Positions 8,678 through 14,479 of a DNA stretch of 14,479 nucleotides are shown piece by piece. Within the stretch, counting starts at the first letter, position 1. Every line of letters starts with the position of its first letter. The stretch lies in NCBI GenBank assembly GCA_033085395.1, contig JANQBS010000554.1, positions 1 through 14,479 on the forward strand, read 5' to 3'. This DNA comes from Xanthoparmelia taractica (Eukaryota > Ascomycota > Lecanoromycetes > Lecanorales > Parmeliaceae). A model generated the notes under the pieces. The model made no database searches and was not told the DNA's origin. It saw nothing but the letters and a program-made list of their open reading frames with translations. A program made the position numbers and the translations under genes.

Positions 8678-10534
8678 TCACGTTTCATCTGCCTTCTCCA
8701 TAAAGACAGATCCAAGTTTGCGTCCCTTGTAATGCAGCACCTGAGGTCCACTGTAGCCCTTTCTTCCCTTGTATACCCAGATAACCGATATGAGGATGGT
8801 CAATCCACCTAAGATCACAGACGAGTAGTTCATGTTGCTTGCCTGTACAGGAAGCGCGTACGGGAAGCAGAATATAACGATAAAAGCCGCGATGTATGAA
8901 CACGAAATTCCATGGATGGCATAGCCAAGAAGTCCGTTCATCCAGAAAGGACCTGGTGTGACATTCGATCTTCGGGAAAGGATATGGGGCAGAAGAGCTG
9001 CTAGGTAGGAAATTGTAATTAGGAGCACAAAGGAGCCTACGAAGGCGTTGAAAGCCGTCGTGGAACCGACGTATATGCAACCCATGATTGTACATATGCA
9101 GCCGCAAACGAGAGTTGCATTGAATGGATTCCTCCAACGAGGATCGACGCGGCTGAGAAAAGCCTCAAAAGGGGTAGCTTTGTCGCGAGTGAGAGCCCAT
9201 AGCATACGCCCAGCTGTGATGTAAGTGTCGATACTGCCGCAGACAATAAGTAAGAGAAGGATGACCAATAAACCGACCGTACCGGCGGGGGAACCCGTTG
9301 CTTGCCGATAGATCTCAGCAAGCGGGAAGGTTGAGGAAGCGGAGAGTATTGCGCTTAGATCAGTAGTTGCAAAGAAAATAGTGATCGCATAGCATAAAGT
9401 AGTGGCGAAGCCGATGATCATCTGAACAGCCATGGCCTTTGGGATGTTAATCTCTGGACTTGGAATTTCCTCTGCAAGATGGGTGACGTAGTCGGGTGTC
9501 CCTATTGCATAGGCTCCGTTGAGCATTCCCATGAGAAAAACGAAGCCATTAGACGAATATCCTATATCTGCGGTCCAATCCTTGAAGACGAAAGCGGGCG
9601 ATGCATGTGGGGGTCTTCCACGGGTACCGGGCATAGCTGCGCAGACTACGATGGTGATGAAAAAGCCTCCAAGGACGAGGAATAGGCCAACGTTGTTGAG
9701 TGCAGGAAGGGCACGATTGGCAAAGAGCACAATGCAGCAGCAGCACCATGTGACGATTAGGTAGCTGACAAAGACATGCCAAGACTAGGAAGAACATCAG
9801 CCATGACCTACGCGTCCCCTGTACATGATGGTGTTCTCGTACCTTTGCTTGAAATTCGGGATGCAACGTGGCATAAATCTGGACAGTCAGGTTGCCTTAG
9901 GGGTTTCAGCATGTCGAGGATGATTTCGAGTGTTCGCGTCTCACCAACGATAGCAGACGCCGAGGCTGCTCCAAAAATCCTTCCAGATTGTCAACTCTGA
10001 CTCGGTATTTCTTATAAATATCCTCACCATGCGAAGAAATTCCAGTAACCAGCAAAAAAGCCACTGACTCGGCCAAAATTGCCGGCTGTAATTGAGGCCC
10101 AATGGTAAACTCCTCCTGAAGACGGGATGGCTGATGCAAGCTCTGCGAGGGATGCGGCTATCAGGCAGTAGAAGAGTGAGGCGGCAATGCTAAAATCATG
10201 GGTCAGCATCGAATTGGCTGGATGGAAGTTGACTGGTACAATTCGTATATGACACCAGGCGGTCCTCCATTGGAAATTGCTACAGCCTAATGGCAGCTGG
10301 TCAACGGAAGTGCCAATGGAAGGCCTTCACACCAAGAAAGTGACCAACAATGGTTCCGCCAAAAACAGTCCAGGCATTGCCACTGACAATGCCAACAGCA
10401 CTTATGCTGAGTAGACTGAAGTTCCTATCCAGCTCTTGCTTGTGGCCTGCAGCATTGACAACTTCGGCCGTGGTACGCAAGTCTTCATCTAGATCGTACT
10501 CTGACCGAGCAGGAGCTTTCTCTGTGTCTTCCAT
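8678..10534 (-). CDS. Amino-acid/GABA-type permease (APC superfamily), six exons
   Basis: A polytopic plasma-membrane transporter of the amino acid/choline/GABA transporter type; the exact substrate is not readable. My model: exons 10534-10349, 10286-10240, 10189-10028, 9979-9945, 9895-9843 and 9784-8678, 1590 nt, 529 aa, normal family length. Introns are 62, 50, 48, 49 and 58 nt. The soluble N-tail (1-37) leads into TM1, with S-G-N-A-W near 51-55. G-G-P-P-G (69-73) and E-L-A-S-A then W-N-F-F-A-W follow. The signature A-E-E-I-P-S-P-E-I-N-I-P-K-A lies in exon 6. About 12 hydrophobic segments are visible and the C-tail is short and hydrophilic. Splice sites were chosen by frame and by family conservation across each junction; introns 3 and 4 need AAG acceptors, and intron 1 a weak GTTGGT donor. 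The ATG at 10534 follows a CT-rich leader; an in-frame upstream ATG at 10699 is less likely. Confidence 0.88.
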
Positions 10535-10644
10535 GGAGTTTGGTTTGAAGAGAAGGGCTGGTTTGGTATTGCACTGATTGAGTACAAAATCGGTGGGGTA
10601 GGGGAGGCCATGGTATTTAGTCTCAAAGGGAGGGTAAGACAGCC

Positions 10645-10650
10645 GATAAG
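10645..10650 (+). promoter_or_regulatory. Possible GATA-factor site (GATAAG) upstream of the permease
   Basis: CGATAAG occurs about 111 bp before the permease start and fits the HGATAR site bound by fungal nitrogen regulators of the AreA/NIT2 type. It is a short motif, so a chance match is possible. Confidence 0.3.
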
Positions 10651-10736
10651 TGATCGATTGGGAAAACATGATTAGTGGAACCGGCCTTGCACACTGCATT
10701 GCTCTAGTGCTTTAGACAAGGGTAGGTGCGTCCTTT

Positions 10737-10741
10737 TATCG
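10737..10741 (-). promoter_or_regulatory. Second possible GATA-factor site upstream of the permease
   Basis: TTATCG on the + strand reads CGATAA on the minus strand and matches HGATAR. Together with the site at 10645 it makes a pair about 90 bp apart in the permease upstream region, which is more suggestive than a single match but still only motif evidence. Confidence 0.3.
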
Positions 10742-11250
10742 CTCCCTGCATGTAGCCTGCCCACTCCACACATGTGCTAGCCCATTACAGCTGATGCGAG
10801 CTCACGATATGCGAGCTGGATAGACTTGTATATGTGCACTTCCTGCGACACGTCCATTGCTATCCGCTGTGTATTTATTCAGTTTACTGCAAATAGCCGG
10901 ATGGTCAAACGGCGTGGTGCTGATGGAACCTCGATTCTCCACTGTCTGTGCAACAACACTCTCAGGAGATGATACTTGAGGGTCCGGGATAGACTGACAA
11001 GGCTGTGGACTGCATTTCGCAAGACGTGTCCGACTAGGAAGGTCTGAGACCGGAAGGCCATAAATCAGGTTGCTGTTTATGTCCGAGGTGTCCTGAATGG
11101 TCGAAAACCACGTCGACCCTTTAATATCTTGAACAATGCCAAGAAAATACTGCCTTAGATACCAAACTTTCCAAGACTATTGTCTTTACAATGTCAATAT
11201 CTTGGAGAATCTTTTAGAGCAGATCCATAGCGTACTTTGTGTGTAATATA

Positions 11251-11304
11251 CAGTACTCCCGCAAAAGTATTTAAGCAAACCCGATTTCAGGGCAAAAGTC
11301 GTAC
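11251..11304 (+). repeat. Left terminal inverted repeat of the MITE
   Basis: 54 bp, paired with 11665-11725. It contains GCAAAAGT twice (11261-11268 and 11292-11299), 31 bp apart, about three helical turns. Such paired sub-repeats could be transposase binding sites (inference). Confidence 0.85.
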
Positions 11305-11664
11305 TTTTCGTAGGGACCATAACTTTTTTTCTAGGTCACAGAATTTTCTTAAAATTTTAACTAATATAGATTATTATCTAATATATAATCTATACTCCTA
11401 TAATATTTAATTTAACGTAGTCTTTTAGTACTTTTCCTTAAAAGAAAAAAAAAACTAACTTGAAATATTATAAAATTTAACGAATTTTGAGGGGAAAATT
11501 ATAATTTAAAAAATTTACGCTTACTCTCTACTATTTTTCTTTATAAATATATATTATTCTTCAATTCTTTTTAAATAGAAAATTACTTTAACTAAAGATC
11601 TCGACGATATATTATTTTTAAGTCGTTAAGAGACGTTTTAATTATTAAGACACAAGTGTTTAAT

Positions 11665-11725
11665 GTACGACTTTTGCCCTGAAATCGGGAATCGGGTTCG
11701 CTTAAATACTTTTGCGGAGGGACTG
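11665..11725 (-). repeat. Right terminal inverted repeat of the MITE
   Basis: 61 bp, the inverted copy of 11251-11304. A 7-bp tandem duplication around ATCGGGA (11684-11697) lengthens it, so its two ACTTTTGC motifs (11670-11677 and 11708-11715) are 38 bp apart instead of 31. A few substitutions also separate the two ends. Confidence 0.85.
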
Positions 11726-11727
11726 TA

Positions 11728-11936
11728 TGAAGTTTTTTTAGGGTCCATATTAAGGGACTTTAGGGTTTGTGGGGTACCTAAGGTAAGGTATGAAGTACCT
11801 TAGAATAAGGTAAACCCCGCTAGACCTTGGGTACAACTCTTGGCGTCCGAGGGGTCCAGGACACCTTGGGTGCAGACAGACCACTGCGTCAATATCATGG
11901 TTTGAAGCTCCCTTCTGGTGCTTGGCTATCTACATT
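11728..11936 (+). promoter_or_regulatory. Proximal upstream region of the fusion gene, with a two-codon uORF
   Basis: The 209 bp between the transposon and the start codon contain the AGGTA palindromes and two copies of ACCTTGGGT (in 11823-11832 and 11862-11870). They also contain an upstream ATG at 11897 that reads only ATG GTT TGA. If transcription starts before 11897, this minimal upstream ORF could lower translation of the main frame. No clear TATA box is seen. Confidence 0.3.
11775..11816. other. Inverted-repeat cluster of AGGTA/TACCT units
   Basis: CTAAGGTA (11778-11785) and TACCTTAG (11796-11803) form a perfect 8-bp inverted repeat with a 10-nt loop. Further AGGTA copies and GGGG/CCCC flanks extend a larger imperfect palindrome. 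It lies between the MITE and the start codon at 11937. It may be a repeat fragment or a cruciform; no function is implied. Confidence 0.4.
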
Positions 11937-14036
11937 ATGTCGGGCACACCATCATTCCTGGCTCTTGAAGGCTTTCATGTCTTCATCACTGGGGCGGCTG
12001 GAGGTATAGGGAGCCAAGCAGTAAGGGAGTTCTTGTGTGAGTACGAGCCGACCCTCTCTACTTCAGCTCATTACATACTAATTCATCTCATTCCAGCCCA
12101 AGGCTGCAAGGTTACAGCCCACGACCGCAAACGGATTGATCGCCCGCCCTCCATCACCAACGGCAGCCTCCACATCCTCCAAGGAGACGTTTCGAACGAG
12201 GATTCCGTCAAGACATGTATGAAGAGTGCCCGAGACCACCATGGCCCAATCAACATATTAGTAGCCAATGCCGGTATTACCGATGAGAGCCATGAATATC
12301 CCATTTGGGAGATACCTTTGGAGCTTTGGCAAGAGGTGTACAATGTCAACATTCGAGGCACCTTCCTTACCATCAAACACTTCCTACAGTCGGCCGAGAT
12401 ATGCCAAAAAGAAGTCGGCAAAGAGTTGGAAAATCTTGCCATTGTGATTACGGGTAGCGAGACTGGTAAATTTGGTCAAGAAGGCCATACTGAGTATGCT
12501 TCGGGCAAGGCAGGGTTGCAGTATGGGCTTGTGCGTGGGGTTAAGAACGAGATCGTTAGGCTGAATAGAAAAGCGAGGATCAATGCTGTTGCTCCTGGTT
12601 GGGTCGACACGCCTTTAATCGGGGGGAGACTTGACGACCCAAAGGAAATGTGGGCAGAGGCACAAGCTACGTAGGCGTTTTTCAATTGACTGGCGTTGCG
12701 AGATGGTCTACCCAAGTGGTTGGACTGATGAGGCATTTGGTAACAGTGTACCTCTTCGAAAGATTGCCAAACCGGAAGAGGTTGCACGTGCAATGGCGTT
12801 TCTTGCCTCACACCGTGCAGCAGGACACATATCTGGTGAATGTCTTAGTGTGGATGGAGGAATGGAAGGCAGATTGATCTGGAAGGAGCCAGAGGTGACA
12901 GACGTTGTCAATCACGACGAATCGACATTGAACGCCTCATCATCATCATCAGCGCCACAACCCAAACCAGATCCATCAATGGCAATGCCATCAGCTGCAA
13001 AACGAAGAGTGCAAGTGGCATTGTCTGTGGATTTCGATGCTATATCGGGTCTTCTAGGCACAGGCAAGGATGAGGCCAATAACAAAGCGGATTACTCGCA
13101 AGGATTCTTTGCCGGCAATATCGGAGTAACTCGCTTGGTAAAGCTGTTCAAGAAGCATGGCATTGCTGACAAGGTGACCTGGTTTATACCGGGGCACTCT
13201 ATGGAAACGTTCCCGGAGACTACCAAGGTCATCAAGGATTCTGGTTGCGAGATTGCATTGCACGGATATTCGCACGAGGTATGTTGAGCGGATGTCTCTG
13301 CTGAGAAACTCCCTCTGATAAAGGTTCAGGGCGCGTATCAGATGACTGAGCAGCAAGAAAAAGACGTCCTTGAGAAGTGCATTGACCTAGCCACAAAGCT
13401 GACCGGGAAGAAACCTTTTGGCTATCGAGCTCCATTGTACCAAATCCGCGAATCAACGATTAAACTCCTAGTAGAGCACGGCTTCTCTTACGGTGCGTCT
13501 AGTGGAACTACCCTAACCGAATCCACTTTCTCTACTATACCTCTCAACTAAACATTTCCGATATAGACTCCTCCCTGTGCGCCCACGACTCCAAACCCTA
13601 TCTTGCTCCTCTTGACACCCCAATCCATCCTCCCGACTTCTCCAAGCCCGCCGAGACTTGGATGCACCCCACGCCCATCCCGACCTCCACCGCCACGTCC
13701 ACCTCTCTCGTCGAGCTCCCTTGCAACTACTACATGGAAGATATGACGCCACTCTCTTACTATCCCCACGTCCCAAACTCCCACGGCTACGTGGACGTGC
13801 GCCTCATTGAGCGGATGTGGAAAGATCGTTTCGAATGGCTTTGGGAAAATGGGTCGGGGGAAGATGGTGACGGAGGAGGGGATTTTGTGTTTCCGTTGAT
13901 ACTGCACCCGGATTGTAGCGGTATGCCGCATGTGATTGGCATGGTGGAGAGGATGATCAAGTGGTTGAAAGGGTGGGAAGGGGTGGAGTTTTGGAGGTAT
14001 GAGGATATTGCGAGGGAATGGAGGGATGGGACGTAG
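11937..14036 (+). CDS. Fused short-chain dehydrogenase/reductase and NodB/CE4-type deacetylase
   Basis: My model: exons 11937-12036, 12097-12670, 12747-13278, 13330-13492 and 13567-14036, 1839 nt, 612 aa; introns 60, 76, 51 and 74 nt. Residues 1-274 are a complete classical SDR: T18-G-A-A-G-G-I-G25 nucleotide loop, D43 after strand 2 (suggesting NAD), N91-A-G, N118, S154, Y167-x3-K171, and a C-terminal V-D-G-G. Residues 275-311 are a Ser/Pro/Lys linker. Residues 312-612 are a complete polysaccharide-deacetylase-superfamily domain of the HpPgdA/PuuE-like type: D320-F-D322 (base and metal ligand), H397-G-Y-S-H401, Y-R-A-P (434-437) and H570-P-D. No signal peptide or membrane segment: cytosolic. 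The SDR would oxidise or reduce an alcohol/ketone; the second domain would cleave an N-acetyl or amide bond; the substrate is unknown. Exon 3 runs open across the linker, so the fusion is read directly. Methionines at 303 and 305 could mark an old separate start. Confidence 0.85.
12037..12096 (+). other. Intron 1 of the fusion gene (60 bp, frame-neutral, no stop)
   Basis: Donor GTGAGT, branch point TACTAAT (12076-12082) and acceptor CCAG. The length is a multiple of three and the frame is open through it. Retention would therefore insert 20 residues just after the nucleotide-binding loop instead of ending the protein. Removal restores normal SDR spacing (loop to strand 2). Confidence 0.85.
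12671..12746 (+). other. Intron 2 of the fusion gene (76 bp)
   Basis: Donor GTAGGC, branch-like CTGAT about 20 nt before the acceptor, acceptor ACAG. Splicing joins A-Q-A-T to V-P-L-R-K-I, the standard SDR segment before 'PEEVA', and avoids the TAG stop at 12672. A shorter alternative ending at AAG 12716 would insert extra residues and breaks the family pattern. Confidence 0.8.
12937..12951 (+). repeat. (TCA)5 microsatellite in the interdomain linker
   Basis: Five TCA codons encode five serines (residues 289-293) in the linker between the dehydrogenase and the deacetylase, so linker length may vary between strains. Confidence 0.9.
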
Positions 14037-14189
14037 GCGAGAGGATAATTGGAAGGTCTTGGTGCTAGGAAGGGAATTATGGACATCTTGCAGCGCCTAC
14101 GTTGGCTATATCTCTCATTACCAGAGTACTAGAAACAGGCACACACAGTCCTGCACACCGCGCTAGTTTCAGCCCTAATCCTGCCTTTA
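14037..14189. other. 3' flank of the fusion gene
   Basis: 153 bp of ordinary composition after the TAG stop at 14034-14036. No clear polyadenylation signal or gene is seen. Confidence 0.4.
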
Positions 14190-14440
14190 TGTTGGAAATA
14201 GGGGCATTCAGCCCTATCGCACTAGTGGGCTTGGCACTAGATATTTCCTCTCCAGTAGTTCCTAGCTAGATTGATCTCCTAGAGTACTTAATTAAGTTAT
14301 TCTAGGCCTAGTTATTTAACAGATTATAAGCCCGATAGTGCTACTACTATATAGTATCTTTTATAAATCGCCGTCGCCATCTATAGCTTATCGATAATAA
14401 GAATAATTACGGGTCGGAAAGGTGTGGTATCTGTTGAACA
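14190..14440. repeat. Possible solo LTR or edge of a degraded repeat
   Basis: The segment begins TGTTGGAAATAG and could end at GTTGAACA (14440), giving TGTT/AACA ends like many Copia-type LTRs. It contains a TATAAAT (14362-14368) and two perfect palindromes (ACTTAATTAAGT at 14286-14297 and CTAGGCCTAG at 14302-14311). The sequence is AT-rich. No target duplication is evident (CTTTA against TAGTC), so it may be one end of a longer element running out of the window, or simply a relic. Confidence 0.25.
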
Positions 14441-14479
14441 TAGTCGTTTTTAACTTTTTTTCAACTTTTTTTAAAAAAT

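Larger units (their letters stand above)
10535..11248. other. Divergent intergenic region, permease side
   Basis: This holds the permease leader (CT-rich on the minus strand just before 10534), two GATA-type motifs, and DNA of ordinary composition up to the transposon at 11251. A 60-codon open frame at 10879-11061 (minus) looks like chance sequence. No gene is supported. Confidence 0.5.
11251..11725. mobile_element. Non-autonomous Tc1/mariner-like element (MITE), 475 bp
   Basis: The element starts CAGTACTCCCGCAAAAGTA and ends with the inverse (TACTTTTGCGGAGGGACTG). It is flanked by TA on both sides (11249-11250 and 11726-11727), the target duplication of Tc1/mariner transposons. The left terminal inverted repeat is 54 bp (11251-11304). 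The right one is 61 bp (11665-11725) because of a 7-bp tandem duplication. The interior is very AT-rich, with no open frame long enough for a transposase, so the element would need a transposase in trans. It lies about 210 bp upstream of the dehydrogenase-deacetylase start codon. The superfamily call rests on the TA duplication and the CAGT end. Confidence 0.85.

Noticed and set aside
13513..13931. Minus-strand open frames opposite the deacetylase end
   Set aside because: They are antisense to well-conserved deacetylase exons and consist of Arg/Gly-rich chance sequence.
12979..14036. Deacetylase as a separate gene starting at ATG 12979 or 12985
   Set aside because: Possible ancestrally, but the upstream SDR frame continues into it without a stop, and no space for a terminator and promoter exists between the domains. 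It is kept as an alternative for transcript testing.
1..14479. CRISPR arrays, tRNA or rRNA genes, bacterial-style operons
   Set aside because: No regularly spaced repeats, no tRNA cloverleaf and no rRNA sequence were seen, and the genes contain spliceosomal introns, so the window is eukaryotic.

Overview
The window looks like a piece of a filamentous ascomycete (Pezizomycotina) genome. It shows short spliceosomal introns (48-76 nt) with fungal-type branch points, CT-rich leaders before start codons, and a long AT-rich block in which CA and TG dinucleotides are almost absent and TA is in excess. That last pattern is the signature of repeat-induced point mutation (RIP). I cannot name the species.

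Layout. (1) 1-4719: the 3' part of a Ty3/Gypsy retrotransposon of the chromodomain-bearing (chromovirus) type on the + strand, dead by RIP. Its protease, reverse transcriptase, RNase H, integrase and chromodomain can all still be read in one frame. A candidate 160-bp 3' LTR closes it at 4560-4719. (2) 4720-6006: AT-rich relic grading into normal-composition DNA, with no gene I can support. (3) 6007-8306: two minus-strand hypothetical genes. One carries a poly-proline run and an internal ~47-residue duplication. (4) 8678-10534: a minus-strand six-exon amino-acid/GABA-type permease of 529 aa. (5) 11251-11725: a 475-bp non-autonomous Tc1/mariner-like element with 54/61-bp terminal inverted repeats and a TA target duplication, inserted in the divergent intergenic region. 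(6) 11937-14036: a plus-strand five-exon gene. Its spliced product (612 aa) joins a complete short-chain dehydrogenase/reductase to a complete NodB/CE4-type (HpPgdA/PuuE-like) deacetylase. (7) 14037-14479: AT-rich, palindrome-rich DNA that may be the edge of another repeat.

How the genes may work together (inference). The permease and the dehydrogenase-deacetylase fusion are divergently arranged, and GATA-factor-type sites lie upstream of the permease. Together they could import and break down a small nitrogen-containing compound: uptake, amide or N-acetyl hydrolysis, and redox of the product. The fusion has no signal peptide, which argues for cytosolic small-molecule chemistry rather than cell-wall chitin deacetylation. 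The fused architecture is the most interesting item in the window.
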